Shown here piece after piece: positions 25,748-35,264 of a DNA stretch of 64,000 nucleotides. Origin of the DNA: Oceanidesulfovibrio marinus (GTDB taxonomy: Bacteria; Desulfobacterota; Desulfovibrionia; Desulfovibrionales; Desulfovibrionaceae); assembly GCF_013085545.1 (NCBI RefSeq), contig NZ_CP039543.1, positions 806,001-870,000 of the forward strand, given 5' to 3'. The number at the start of each line of letters is the position of its first letter. Within the stretch, counting starts at the first letter, position 1. Made by a program: the position numbers and the translations under genes. Below the pieces are notes generated by a model. The model worked only from the letters and a program-made list of their open reading frames with translations, ran no database searches and had not been told where the DNA came from.

Positions 25748-26911
25748 CTACCAACACTTGTTGTACAAGCCTATGACATCGTTAAGAGATGGCACCCTGG
25801 GAGTGGTGATGGTCGAGACCTCTTCAAGGGCGTCCTTGGACATGGCCTCGATGTCCTTGCTGTCGGCCGTGGCTCCGATCTGGGCGGCCACACCGGTGAT
25901 GGTCCTCGGGATGCCGATGTCGTCATTGAGACGCTGCACGGCCTCAATAGCCGTATCCTCGGGATAGGGGCCAAGATCGGTCAGGCCGCTGAGCCTGGCG
26001 ATGGTGGCCATTTTTTCACGGCATACGATTTTGTTGTATTCCAGCACAGTAGGCAGACACACGGCGTTGGCGAAGCCGTGGGGGAAGTTGAAGAACGCGC
26101 TCAGGGGATGCGCCATGGAATGGACCAGCCCCAGGCCGCCGTTGCTGAATGCGATACCGGCCATGGTCTGGGCGTAGGCCATTTTTTCGCGCGCCTCGAT
26201 GTCGTTGCCGTTGCCCACGGCGCGGCGCAGGTACTTGAAGATCAGCTCGATGGCGCCAAGGGCCATGGCGTTGCTGTACTCCATGGCGCCGATGGAGATG
26301 TACGCCTCGATGGCGTGCGTCATGGCGTCCATGCCCGTGGAGGCCGTGATCGCCGGGGGCAGGCCGGTCATCAACAGCGGGTCAATGATAGCGACAGAGG
26401 GCAGCAGGCGGCCATCCAGAATAACCATCTTCCAGTGGTGCTCTTCCTGGGCGTTGGTGATGACAGCGGCGCAGGTGGACTCGGAACCCGTGCCCGCGGT
26501 GGTGGGGATGGCGATGTAGAAAGGAAGGTCGGCCTTGAGGAGCCCCATGCCGCGGAAGTTGCCCAAGGGGCCGCCGTTGGTGGCGAGAATACCGCACGCC
26601 TTGGCCGCATCCATGGAGCTGCCGCCGCCAAGACCGATCAGGCAGTCGCAGCCCTCTTTCGTGTAAAGGTCGTAGGAATCTGCGGCATTTTTTTCATGCG
26701 GGTTCGGCACGGTTTCATCATACAGGGCGTAGGGGATGCCGGCAGCGGTCAGGATATCTTCCACTTTCTTCGCCAGGCCAACTTTGACGACGCCTTTGTC
26801 AGTCACGATCAACGGTTTCTTCAACCCCTGCATCTTGATCGTTTCAGGCACCTTTTCCAGTGCGCCAGCACCAGTGAAGATAATCTTGGCCAATTGAAAC
26901 GCAGTAATCAT
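25748..26911 (-). CDS. Iron-containing alcohol dehydrogenase
   Basis: A 387-residue group III alcohol dehydrogenase that oxidises primary alcohols to aldehydes with NAD. The NAD motif GGGSSMD is at residues 95-101. Iron ligands are D195, H199, H264 and H278 in TGMDAMTHA, GLVHSMAH and FPHG, matching the FucO-type spacing. The start at 26911 has AGAGGCGAG upstream; the longer frame to 26968 has no support. It lies 107 bases downstream of mop on the same strand, so its aldehyde product can pass to Mop. It is most likely transcribed from the sigma54 promoter of mop. Confidence 0.93.
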   Translation of the reverse strand: MITAFQLAKIIFTGAGALEKVPETIKMQGLKKPLIVTDKGVVKVGLAKKVEDILTAAGIPYALYDETVPNPHEKNAADSYDLYTKEGCDCLIGLGGGSSMDAAKACGILATNGGPLGNFRGMGLLKADLPFYIAIPTTAGTGSESTCAAVITNAQEEHHWKMVILDGRLLPSVAIIDPLLMTGLPPAITASTGMDAMTHAIEAYISIGAMEYSNAMALGAIELIFKYLRRAVGNGNDIEAREKMAYAQTMAGIAFSNGGLGLVHSMAHPLSAFFNFPHGFANAVCLPTVLEYNKIVCREKMATIARLSGLTDLGPYPEDTAIEAVQRLNDDIGIPRTITGVAAQIGATADSKDIEAMSKDALEEVSTITTPRVPSLNDVIGLYNKCW

Positions 26912-27018
26912 AGCTCGCCTCTTTGTGTTACACGATTGCGTTTTCTGGCATCGCAGGATGCCGTCCACAACAGTTGTCTTTGAAGGCTACAGCTTAGTCT
27001 GTGACCAACGGCACAGTA

Positions 27019-29763
27019 TCATTGCGCTTTCCGGATCGCTTCCAACACTCGTTCCGGAGTTGCCGGCAGCCGGTATATCCGTGCGCCACAGGCGTCGTGA
27101 ATGGCATTGATGACCGACATGTGGGGGTTGACCATGGGGCCTTCTCCAGCGCCGGAAGCGCCAAAGGGTCCATGCTCGCGCAGGTTGTTTTCGAAGTACT
27201 CGATCTCCATGTCGTCCGGGATGCTTTCAATGTAGGGAAAGCCGCCACCGATCATGGTGGAGTGCTTCTTGATGTCTTCAAAGTCCTCGCTCAGGGCCAG
27301 GCCAATGCCCTGGGCGATGCAGCCGTATATCTGCCCGTCCACAGCCAGCCTGTTGTTGATGGCGCCGAGGTCCGCGACGCAGGAAACCCTGTCCACCTTG
27401 ACCTTGCCGGTGGCGACTTCCACCGAGACTTCGGCCATGTAGATCGTGTACATGCAGTTCACGAAAGGATCGCCGAGACCGGTATCGGGGTCGCAGGCGC
27501 TGCCCTGTGAGGAGTAGGTGCCTTCAAAACGCGTGGGCTTTTCGGCGGCCACGGCTTCGTCATAGGTCATGAAGCCGCCATCGGCCTTTTTCAGCGTCTC
27601 CAGCATCGCGGTGCATGCGGCGCGCAATGCACTACCCACAACCACCTGGGAGCGCGACGCGCCGGCCGGTCCTGCCGGGGGCTGCTTGGAAGAGTCTGGC
27701 CAGCTGAAACGAATCTTCTCCACGGGAATGCCCATGGGCCGCAGGGCCTCGTGCGTTGTGCCCACGGCGCCGATGTCCGCGCCCTGGCCATGGTCCTCCC
27801 ACGAGCACCCGAGGGTTACGCCGTTATCCGGGTCGTACTGGATAAAGACCTCGGCTGTATCCATGCCGTCCGCGCCGGCGCCGTAGACGCCCACAGCAAT
27901 GCCCACGCCTTTTTTGATCTTTTCGGTGGAGTTCCTGGCGGTGCGCGCCTTGGCCTCCTTGTACTTCGGACGCAACGCATCAAGCAGCTGCGGCAGTGCG
28001 ATGACGTCCGGCGTCGCGCCGGTGGGCGTTGTGGAGCCCTCGCGGTAGCAGTTGGCGTAACGGAACTCCAGGGGGTCCTGGCCAAGGGCCTCGGCCAGGT
28101 CTTCCACCAGGGTTTCCCCGACAAAATAGGACTGGACCCCGCCGAAGCCGCGGAATGCTGCGCCCCAGGCGTGGTTTGTACAGACGGTGCGGCCCATGCC
28201 GCGGATGTTCGGAATGTCGTAGCCCGCGCCGATGAACTGGATGCCGCGTCCGGTCAGCACGCTGGCCATCTCGCAGTAGGGCCCGTGGTCCACCGCATAA
28301 TCATGCTCCAGGGCCAGGATGCGCCCGGTGCTCTTGTCCGCGGCCATGCGCGCGCTGATGTGGAACGGGGAGCGCTTGCCCGTATAGGTCATCTGCTGGT
28401 GGTAGTTGTAGCGCAGGAAGCAGGGCCTTCCGGTGACCAGCACGGCCGCGCCGACCAGGGCTTCGGACGTGGGGCTCAGCTTGTAGCCGAAGGTGCCGCC
28501 CATGGGGTTGGATGCCATGGCGATCTTGTCAGGCGTCAGCCCGATGCCTTCGGCGATCATGAAGGCGTGCAGGTGCACAGCAATGGATTTGCTGTGGATG
28601 TGCAACAGCTCGTCTTCGCCCATATATCCGAACGAGACGTCCGGTTCGATGGGCATGTGCGGCTGCCGGCTGGTGACGAAATCTCCCTGCGCCACCACCA
28701 CATCGTCGCGTTCAAATACGGGCGCGGTTTCATCGCCTTTGATCAGCGGTTGCGTGAAGTACACGTTGGGCGTGCCGGGATGGATCTCTATGGCGTCGTC
28801 CGCCATGGCCTCGGGCGCGCTCATGTACGCAGGCAGCATCTCCAGCTCTACGGCCACTTCCTTGGCCGCCGCATTGGCCTCTTCATAGGTGGAGGCGCAG
28901 ACCACAGCCAGGACATCGCCATATTGGAACACCTTGGTATCGCTGATGATGGGGCGTTCCCAGCCGTCCCCTTTGTGGTACGGGCTCTGGACCAGACCAA
29001 AGATGCGGTTTTTGCCTTTCACGTCCTTGGCTGTCAGCACGGCGTGCACGCCGGGCATTGTTTCCGCCTTGGACGTATCGATGCTCAGGATGTTGGCGTG
29101 ATTCACCTCGGCCTGCACCAGAGCGAGGCATAGCGTGTCGTCAGGCAGCTTCAGACCCAGGTCCGCGCCGTAGTCCAGCGTGCCGGTGACCTTGGCCTCG
29201 GCAGTGGGGCGGGGATACTTGGAGCCCCAGATACGCCCGTCTTCGGGCATCTTGAACTCCAGGCTTTCTTCGGGCGCATCGCCGCGCAGGACCTCGGCAG
29301 CGGCCATCACCGCGTCCACAAGCGGCTTGTAGCCTGTACAACGGCAGGCATTGCGGTGTTTCTGGAACCAGTTCCTGACATCGGCGCGTGTGGGGGTGTC
29401 GTTCTCGTCCAGGAGCCCCTTGGCCGAGACGATGAACCCCGGCGAGCAGAACCCGCATTGTGCGGCGCCGTACAGGGCCCAGGCTTTTTGCAGAGGATGC
29501 AGATTGCCCGGCGCGCCAATCCCTTCGATCGTGGTGATATAGGACTTCTCGGGAACCCGGCTCATCTTGGTGATGCAGGACCGGACGACCTTGCCGTTCA
29601 GAATCACAGAACAGGCGCCGCACTGCCCCTGCCCGCAACCGACCTTTGTGCCGGTCAAATGGAGTTGCTCTCTGAGAACTTCAGCCAAAGTGGATTTTGC
29701 CGGGGCGAAAACAGGCGTCTCCACCCCATTGATGAACAACCGTTTCTGCAACATTGAACTCAT
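27019..29763 (-). CDS. mop: Molybdenum aldehyde oxidoreductase (Mop)
   Basis: A 914-residue molybdopterin cytosine dinucleotide enzyme of the xanthine oxidase family that oxidises aldehydes to carboxylic acids. Cluster II cysteines are C43, C48, C51 and C63 (GCGQGQCGAC); cluster I cysteines are C103, C106, C140 and C142 (CGFC, CRC). The catalytic glutamate is E874 in GAGEG. Numbering is D. gigas Mop plus three for the cysteines and plus five for the glutamate. It lacks an FAD domain, as in Desulfovibrio, so flavodoxin or ferredoxin is the likely acceptor. AGGAG supports ATG 29763. It is the first gene of the island operon and has a sigma54 promoter. Confidence 0.96.
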   Translation of the reverse strand: MSSMLQKRLFINGVETPVFAPAKSTLAEVLREQLHLTGTKVGCGQGQCGACSVILNGKVVRSCITKMSRVPEKSYITTIEGIGAPGNLHPLQKAWALYGAAQCGFCSPGFIVSAKGLLDENDTPTRADVRNWFQKHRNACRCTGYKPLVDAVMAAAEVLRGDAPEESLEFKMPEDGRIWGSKYPRPTAEAKVTGTLDYGADLGLKLPDDTLCLALVQAEVNHANILSIDTSKAETMPGVHAVLTAKDVKGKNRIFGLVQSPYHKGDGWERPIISDTKVFQYGDVLAVVCASTYEEANAAAKEVAVELEMLPAYMSAPEAMADDAIEIHPGTPNVYFTQPLIKGDETAPVFERDDVVVAQGDFVTSRQPHMPIEPDVSFGYMGEDELLHIHSKSIAVHLHAFMIAEGIGLTPDKIAMASNPMGGTFGYKLSPTSEALVGAAVLVTGRPCFLRYNYHQQMTYTGKRSPFHISARMAADKSTGRILALEHDYAVDHGPYCEMASVLTGRGIQFIGAGYDIPNIRGMGRTVCTNHAWGAAFRGFGGVQSYFVGETLVEDLAEALGQDPLEFRYANCYREGSTTPTGATPDVIALPQLLDALRPKYKEAKARTARNSTEKIKKGVGIAVGVYGAGADGMDTAEVFIQYDPDNGVTLGCSWEDHGQGADIGAVGTTHEALRPMGIPVEKIRFSWPDSSKQPPAGPAGASRSQVVVGSALRAACTAMLETLKKADGGFMTYDEAVAAEKPTRFEGTYSSQGSACDPDTGLGDPFVNCMYTIYMAEVSVEVATGKVKVDRVSCVADLGAINNRLAVDGQIYGCIAQGIGLALSEDFEDIKKHSTMIGGGFPYIESIPDDMEIEYFENNLREHGPFGASGAGEGPMVNPHMSVINAIHDACGARIYRLPATPERVLEAIRKAQ

Positions 29764-29791
29764 GGCTCGCTCCTGTTTTTATCAGACTGTA

Positions 29792-29808
29792 GGCAAGCGA
29801 CATGCCAA
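29792..29808 (-). promoter_or_regulatory. Sigma54 promoter of mop
   Basis: Minus-strand sequence TTGGCATGTCGCTTGCC matches the -24/-12 consensus, with GG and GC ten bases apart. Transcription would start near 29780, leaving a short leader containing the AGGAG of mop. Confidence 0.8.
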
Positions 29809-29865
29809 TATGGTTCGTATTAATATCTAGCTGAAATTATATAAAAAGTTGACATTTACATCCGC

Positions 29866-29910
29866 CTTTACATGTTAAACACTCCTTTACATGTCACGAA
29901 ACATGTAAAG
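29866..29910. promoter_or_regulatory. Shared enhancer (upstream activating sequence) for the sigma54 activator
   Basis: A perfect 10-bp inverted repeat ctttacatgt-N6-acatgtaaag lies at 29885-29910. A further full half-site ctttacatgt is at 29866-29875, and a partial one (tttacat) just before it. It is about 105 bases from the mop promoter and about 155 bases from the candidate activator promoter, ideal distances for an enhancer-bound activator looping to either side. Confidence 0.75.
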
Positions 29911-30034
29911 ATCGTGTCATCGTTCTACGGCATGTGGTACGGCTGTCTGCGCGGGTAAGTCCAAAGGAATGGCCACGGGATCAGGCGCCCTTACTTGGAA
30001 GGGGGCAGGTGGCTTGTGTGAGCTTCTTTGAGAG

Positions 30035-30057
30035 TGTACGCTGGCGTACAAATTGCG
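30035..30057 (+). promoter_or_regulatory. Candidate sigma54 promoter and palindrome upstream of the activator gene
   Basis: TGGC at 30042-30045 and TTGC at 30053-30056 keep the exact GG-N10-GC spacing of a -24/-12 promoter, though the inner bases are less consensus-like than for mop. A perfect dyad TGTACGC-tg-GCGTACA (30035-30050) overlaps the -24 element and could be a second regulatory site. The gene start is at 30123. Confidence 0.5.
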
Positions 30058-30122
30058 ATGTAAACGGTGCTATTCTGTCGCTTGTGATATTGTTCACTAT
30101 TATGAAGTGGATGGAGTGAAGC

Positions 30123-32249
30123 ATGCGGACACCATTACCCACCGATGATTACAGTTCTCCTGAGGATACACTTCAGGAGTTCCGTGAACACTCCGACTTT
30201 TACAGTAACTTTGTCGCCCCGGGCGGCCCGCAGACCTTGTTCTGGCAAAAAATATATGATGCCCGTCAACAGTTCCACGAAGGAAAGAGCGGCCAGTTCA
30301 CCCACATCAGGCCCCACATTATCCGCTCCTGGAAGCGCTCGTCAGCCGCCGGCGCCCCGTATACAGGGCTGCCTTCAGTACGTCTCAGCGCCGAAGAGTT
30401 GAACAACGTTCTGAAACGCAACGAGTTTTTGCTCTCCACAGCCAAGCCCGTGATGCAAGAGCTGCTGGAGAACATTCACCCCACCAGCAATTGCATCATT
30501 CTGACTGACAGCAATGGCGTTTACCTGTACACCCGCGGCGACGACCTGGGGGCCGGACGCAGACCCAGCACGCCTTTGCGTGGCTTGGTCAGCGGTGAGC
30601 CCATCGAAGGCACCACGTCCATGGGCATTTGCCTGGTGGAGCAGCAGGCTACCTGCGTTCTTGGCTGTGAGCACTACAACCCGTACTTCGACAGCTGGTC
30701 CTGTGCAGCGGCGCCGATTTTCGACCACGAAAACAAGCTGGCTGGCACGCTTTCCATGACCATGGCGCGCGACAACTTCAACCACCACGGCTTCGGTCTC
30801 GTCATTGCCGCGGCAAAGGCCGTGACCGAGCAGATGCGCCTGCGACATCTCCTTCAGGAGACGCAGACAATCATGGAAATCCTGGGCGAAGCAGTGATTG
30901 TGTTGGACGCCAACAGTCGTGTCAGGATGATAAACCGTTACGCCAAGCAGCTGTTTCACGTACAAGATGATGCGATCGGTCGGGATTTCGCGTCCCTGGC
31001 CGAAACTATCAGTGGGGAATGCTTTCTGCGCTCCGGCAACAAGGTCAAAGACAACGAATGCTCCATGCGTCTGGTAGACGGCTCCTTTCTGCAGTGCGTG
31101 TACTCTTCGTCGCCGGTGCCGGAAGGGGGGCTGTGCGTCACGCTTCGGGAAAGCCGGCGCGTGCACAAGCTGACCAACCGCATCACCAGGGCCAAGGCCG
31201 TCTACACCTTCCAGGATATTATTGGCAGCTCGAAAAGCACGCGGACGGCGTTGCAACTGGCGCACAAGGCCAGTGAAAACGCCATGACCACCTTGATCCT
31301 GGGGCAAAGCGGAGTGGGCAAAGAGCTGTTCGCGCAGGCCATCCACAACGCCAGCGATCGGCGCGACCAGCCGTTCATCGTTATCAACTGCGGAGCCATC
31401 CCCCGCGATCTGGTCCAGAGTGAGCTGTTTGGTTACGAAGGGGGCGCGTTTACCGGTGCGTCACGCCACGGAGCTCCCGGCAAGTTCGAGCTGGCTGACG
31501 GCGGCACGCTGTTCCTCGATGAGATCGGCGATATGCCCCTGGCGGCCCAGGTGAATCTGTTGCGCGTGTTGCAAGAGGGCGAAGTGACCAGAGTCGGCGG
31601 CAAACGCTCGCGTCAGGTGGACGTCCGCGTTGTGGCGGCCACGCACCGCGACCTGGCCAGAAGGGTGGCGGATGGGACCTTTCGGCATGACCTGTACTAC
31701 AGGCTCAACGTGCTGGTCATCCCGATTCCGTCCTTGCGCGAGCGCCGCGAAGACATACAGGTGCTCGCCAACTTCTTCCTGGAAAAGATGACGCATACGT
31801 TGAACAAACCGCTGGAGGGCTTTACCCCCGAAGCAATGCACTGCCTGAAGGCCTACGACTGGCCGGGGAACATCCGCGAGCTGGAGAACCTGGTTGAACG
31901 GGCCGCTGTCGTAGCCGATGGTCCGTTTATCGGCAAAGAGGACCTGCCGTCGGAGTTCTGGTCACCGGTTGCCACTGTCGCGCCGGGAACTGATACGCCT
32001 TCGGTAGCGCAGATGGCAGCGCCCGATACCTTCGACGCCAGGGACGAAGCAGACGCAACGGGCGAAACAGCAGGAGAACAACGGGAACAACCCAGCCAGG
32101 AAAAGCAGCGCATCATGGATGCCTTGCGGGCTGCAAACGGCAATGTCCGGGCTGCAGCCAAGGACATCGGCGTGTCACGCGTGACGCTGTATGCGCATAT
32201 CAAACGCCATGGCCTCTCTCTGGAGCCCTTCAGGCAGCGGAAACCATAA
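30123..32249 (+). CDS. Sigma54-dependent activator with GAF and PAS domains (AcoR-like)
   Basis: A 708-residue enhancer-binding protein. A GAF-like sensor region (about residues 60-245) and a PAS-like region (about 255-345) precede the AAA+ domain: Walker A GQSGVGKE at 394-401, GAFTGA at 441-446 for sigma54 contact, Walker [12 protein letters not shown]. The C-terminus has a Fis-type helix-turn-helix ([21 protein letters not shown]). The order resembles AcoR-type activators of alcohol and acetoin catabolism. It is divergent from mop, and the intergenic region carries an inverted-repeat enhancer and sigma54 promoters, so it almost certainly controls mop-adh, probably in response to an alcohol or aldehyde. 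GGAG lies before the ATG. Confidence 0.93.
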   Translation: MRTPLPTDDYSSPEDTLQEFREHSDFYSNFVAPGGPQTLFWQKIYDARQQFHEGKSGQFTHIRPHIIRSWKRSSAAGAPYTGLPSVRLSAEELNNVLKRNEFLLSTAKPVMQELLENIHPTSNCIILTDSNGVYLYTRGDDLGAGRRPSTPLRGLVSGEPIEGTTSMGICLVEQQATCVLGCEHYNPYFDSWSCAAAPIFDHENKLAGTLSMTMARDNFNHHGFGLVIAAAKAVTEQMRLRHLLQETQTIMEILGEAVIVLDANSRVRMINRYAKQLFHVQDDAIGRDFASLAETISGECFLRSGNKVKDNECSMRLVDGSFLQCVYSSSPVPEGGLCVTLRESRRVHKLTNRITRAKAVYTFQDIIGSSKSTRTALQLAHKASENAMTTLILGQSGVGKELFAQAIHNASDRRDQPFIVINCGAIPRDLVQSELFGYEGGAFTGASRHGAPGKFELADGGTLFLDEIGDMPLAAQVNLLRVLQEGEVTRVGGKRSRQVDVRVVAATHRDLARRVADGTFRHDLYYRLNVLVIPIPSLRERREDIQVLANFFLEKMTHTLNKPLEGFTPEAMHCLKAYDWPGNIRELENLVERAAVVADGPFIGKEDLPSEFWSPVATVAPGTDTPSVAQMAAPDTFDARDEADATGETAGEQREQPSQEKQRIMDALRAANGNVRAAAKDIGVSRVTLYAHIKRHGLSLEPFRQRKP

Positions 32250-32421
32250 GCTCCCCGACCGGATGGACCTGCGGCCACGCCCTGACGCGTGCGTAAAGGC
32301 AGCACACCCCGTCAGCACATCGGCCAGGAGCCGGACGCAACGAACAGAATCAACCAAACAAGGCTTGGTCCTATCGGCTGTTCTTATGTTCCGTGGATAG
32401 TGAGAAACGAAGAAAAAGAAC

Positions 32422-32781
32422 TGGTGGAGGCGGGGGGAGTCGAACCCCCGTCCGAGAACGTTCCACAGTGAGCTTCTACAGGTTTAGTTCGCGATTTGAT
32501 CTCATCGCGGCGGCGCCCACGAACAGGCTCCTGCCGCGACCAGTTCACCAAAGTGTCTCGCCCCCGCCGTGGCGAACGCCGGCGGGAACCAGCCCGATAA
32601 GGGTGTCATTCCAAAAGCGTATCGGGCGTCAGCCCTCGGAATGTGGCAGCGTTAGTTACGCAGCCAGAGCGTAATCGTAGTCGTTGTTGGCAACTATCGG
32701 TTTGCCGCTTTTTAACGAGGCCAGCGGCGCCTCGACCTGCGACTCCTGCTTCCGCATCCCCGTCGAAACCAGTGCGCCCCC
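32422..32781 (-). ncRNA. ssrA: Transfer-messenger RNA
   Basis: A 360-nt tmRNA that rescues stalled ribosomes and tags the unfinished peptide. The 5' end GGGGGCG (from 32781) and the 3' end CGCCTCC-ACCA (to 32422) form the acceptor stem. TGGTTTCGACGGGG follows the 5' strand and the T-arm GGTTCGACTCC precedes the 3' end. The tag codons are at 32656-32691 and encode ANNDYDYALAA followed by TAA. The CCA is encoded. The 3' end is the attachment site of the adjacent island, and the gene function is preserved. Confidence 0.95.
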
Positions 32782-32998
32782 ATTCAAAGATCGTGTGCGG
32801 ACCGCATGCGCCGGCAAGGGGAGGGGATGAAACGCCGGCATCCGTCCGCGAACCATCAATATAAGGACTTTTTCGCCGCTGGCAAGGGGTTTCCGCGCAG
32901 GGACGCGGATGCCTGGATGTCGCGTGGTGATCGAAGCTGCCAGCCCGAGAAAAACGGATACGCTTGGAAAAACGGCGCCTTCCGGCAGGATACGCGGA

Positions 32999-33913
32999 TC
33001 ACTCCGTTGTGGTCACGCTCGCCTCGCCCACGCGCACGGCGTGGCCGCGCTTTTTGCCATTGGCGTGCATGGCCAGCAGGGAGTGGATCAGCAGCACGGC
33101 GAACAGGCCCACGCCGCCGGCAAGGGTGGTGCGTGACACGGTCTCACCCACGGCGGCCCATACCAGAATCGGCGCCAGGATCATCTCCAGGAGCAGAATC
33201 ATGTTCACTTCCGGAGCCGGGATATAGCGCGGCGCGTTGAGCAGGCACAAGAACGAGCACGGCAGCACCACCAGGCAGAGCACGAGCAGCAGGCCGACGT
33301 CCTGGGGCATCACGGCCAGCGATCCTGCGCTGAAAAACGATACAGTGGCTGTGATGCAACCACTCAGGACCATGCACGGCACCATCTCCACATCGGGCCG
33401 ACTGCGGATGAGTACGAATCCCAAGGACATGAAGACGGACTGCGTCAGGGCGACGATGTCCCCGGTCAGATGGCTGCCGGCGCCGCCCAGGTCGCCGCTG
33501 ACAATGACCACCACGCAGAGCGCGGCCAGGACCACGGCCAGCCAGGTGCGCAGGGGCAGACGCTCGCGCAGCACGACGGCGGAAAGCAGCGCACCCCAGA
33601 TAGGCGCCGTGGAGATGATGGCCAGGGTATTGGCCACGCTGGTGCGCATGACCGCGTTGACAAAAAGCATGTTGGCAGTGCTGAAGCACACGGCCGTGGC
33701 AATGCCTATCAGGCCGAGAGCGCGCAGCCTTTTGCCCAGGCTCTTGCGCCCGCGCAGCAGGGTGTAGACGCCCACGCCGGCGGCCATGCCCAGGCCGCGA
33801 TAGAAGAGCAGGGGCCAGGTATCGATCTGCATGAGCCGGACAAGCAGGGTGTCCGGGGTGATGATGAGCACGCCGGCAAAGGCCAGAATGAGTCCGCGAG
33901 TGGTAGGGAGCAT
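32999..33913 (-). CDS. EamA/DMT family transporter
   Basis: A 304-residue inner-membrane protein with about ten helices arranged as two repeated EamA units. Typical motifs are the opening ILAFAGVLIITPDTLLVRL, the end of the first half ERLPLRTWLAVVLAALCVVVIV, and the second half LLEMILAPILVWAAVGE. Members export amino acids, nucleotides or other metabolites; the substrate is not predictable. It lies outside the ssrA island and has no operon partners. The start at ATG 33913 lacks a clear ribosome binding site. Confidence 0.9.
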   Translation of the reverse strand: MLPTTRGLILAFAGVLIITPDTLLVRLMQIDTWPLLFYRGLGMAAGVGVYTLLRGRKSLGKRLRALGLIGIATAVCFSTANMLFVNAVMRTSVANTLAIISTAPIWGALLSAVVLRERLPLRTWLAVVLAALCVVVIVSGDLGGAGSHLTGDIVALTQSVFMSLGFVLIRSRPDVEMVPCMVLSGCITATVSFFSAGSLAVMPQDVGLLLVLCLVVLPCSFLCLLNAPRYIPAPEVNMILLLEMILAPILVWAAVGETVSRTTLAGGVGLFAVLLIHSLLAMHANGKKRGHAVRVGEASVTTTE

Positions 33914-34022
33914 AGGCGAAGCGCAGGTAATGCAGCATGGCCGCCAGGGCCATGGATCGAGGCGCTGCTGCGGTCAGCGCCTGTAGTACAGGGTGGCGTG
34001 TGAATGGGGCCGGGTAATCTGG

Positions 34023-34382
34023 TCAGTGGACGGCTTCGGCAATGGTTTGGGCGATGTCCTCAAAGGACGCGGGCTTTTCCAGAATGGCATGGTGCGGTTG
34101 AGCCCGGAGCCTATTCATTGTCTCCTTGTCCACGAACGCCGAGTAATAAATAATCGGAATGCTGTGGTTGATGCTTGCCCCCGCATCGATGCCGTCCATG
34201 GGGCCTTTGAGGCGGATGTCCATGATGACGCAGTCGATAGGGTTGTTCTGGGCGAAGGAGACGGCGTCCTCGCCGGTGTCGGTCACATGGCAGACCGCGT
34301 ACCCGAGCTTGGAAATATTTCGTTCGAGAAAAAGGGCCGTAATTGCCTCATCCTCTACGATCATTACCTTTTTTGTGTGCAT
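34023..34382 (-). CDS. Single-domain response regulator
   Basis: A 119-residue receiver domain with no output domain. The acidic pair is E10-D11, the phosphorylation site is D55 in VIMDIRL, the switch residue is S81 and the lysine is K103 in LEKPAS. It begins 21 bases after the sensor kinase gene on the same strand and is clearly its partner. It must act through protein contacts or as part of a relay. Confidence 0.92.
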   Translation of the reverse strand: MHTKKVMIVEDEAITALFLERNISKLGYAVCHVTDTGEDAVSFAQNNPIDCVIMDIRLKGPMDGIDAGASINHSIPIIYYSAFVDKETMNRLRAQPHHAILEKPASFEDIAQTIAEAVH

Positions 34383-34403
34383 GATGGATTCCTGAAATCA
34401 TGT

Positions 34404-35264
34404 TCACGAAACATGGACCGTGATGCACGAACCTGCAGTATTATGCAAGCGCAACGTGCCGTTCAGCTGGCGCGCCAGGCTGCGGACGAGCTGCAGGCCC
34501 AGGCCGGTGGAATCATCAAGGGAAAAACTCTCGGGAAAGCCGCGGCCGTTGTCGCAAACGCTCATCGCAAAGCCTGACGGGACGGCGGCAAGGCGCAAGG
34601 TGACTGTGCCGGATTCCCCAGCGTCGAACGCGTGCTTGCAGGCATTGGTCAAAAGCTCGCTGCAGATCAAGCCGCACGGCACGGCCTCTTTGGGCGACAC
34701 CTCCACCGGTTCCATCTCATAGACCAGCTCGATGTGCCGGCCGTTGTGGTTGTAGAGGTCCAACAACCGCGTGCCCAGCTTCTGCAGGTAGGTATCCAGC
34801 CGCATGGATGCGAAGTGGTCCTGGGAGTAGATCTGCTTGTGGATGAGTATGATGGCGTCCAGCCGGGTACGAACCTGGTCCAGCGTCTCCAGGGTGCGGG
34901 AGTCCTGCACGTTCTCGCGCTGCATCTCCACCAGGGCGAGGACCACGCTCAGGTTGTTTTTGATGCGGTGGTGCACCTCGCGCAGCAACGCTTCCTTGTC
35001 CGCCACGGTCTGCTGGAGATCCGCATTCAATCGTTCGCGGATGCTGACCTGGCGTTGAGCGTATATGCCGAAGCCTACGAAGAGGAACAGAAGCACAAGG
35101 CGAATATACCACTCATGCGGTGGCACGTTCGCGTAAAGGAGATCGGAAAAGCTGCCAGGATAGAAGACGAGCCAGTCCATCACGGCGTCCAGGAAATACA
35201 CCACGACGCCGCCGAGCAACGCCAGGCAAAGTAAGCGATACTTACGGAAATGGTCGGTCAACAT
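34404..35264 (-). CDS. Membrane sensor kinase of the HisKA_2 type
   Basis: A 286-residue kinase. Two membrane helices (about residues 11-33 and 52-70) flank a short outside loop, followed by a coiled linker. The dimerisation/phosphoacceptor helix has the HisKA_2 motif EVHHRIKNNL (H98/H99), as in PdtaS-like kinases. An HATPase domain follows (ELLTNACKHAF, CDNGRGFP, GLGLQLV). I place the start at ATG 35264; a longer frame to 35456 is Pro/Ala-rich and unlikely. The adjacent single-domain regulator is the partner. Confidence 0.88.
   Translation of the reverse strand: MLTDHFRKYRLLCLALLGGVVVYFLDAVMDWLVFYPGSFSDLLYANVPPHEWYIRLVLLFLFVGFGIYAQRQVSIRERLNADLQQTVADKEALLREVHHRIKNNLSVVLALVEMQRENVQDSRTLETLDQVRTRLDAIILIHKQIYSQDHFASMRLDTYLQKLGTRLLDLYNHNGRHIELVYEMEPVEVSPKEAVPCGLICSELLTNACKHAFDAGESGTVTLRLAAVPSGFAMSVCDNGRGFPESFSLDDSTGLGLQLVRSLARQLNGTLRLHNTAGSCITVHVS

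Larger units (their letters stand above)
24358..32495. mobile_element. Genomic island at the ssrA 3' end (about 8.07 kb)
   Basis: A 47-bp perfect direct repeat of the tmRNA 3' region lies at 24379-24425 and 32449-32495, with further partial similarity outward. The intact ssrA is at the right end with its 3' end pointing into the segment, and the displaced 3' fragment is at the far end. This is the usual footprint of integration into a tmRNA gene. The cargo is a membrane protein, iron alcohol dehydrogenase, Mop and its sigma54 activator. No integrase gene is visible, so it is either decayed, mobilised in trans, or the recombinase was lost. Confidence 0.7.
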
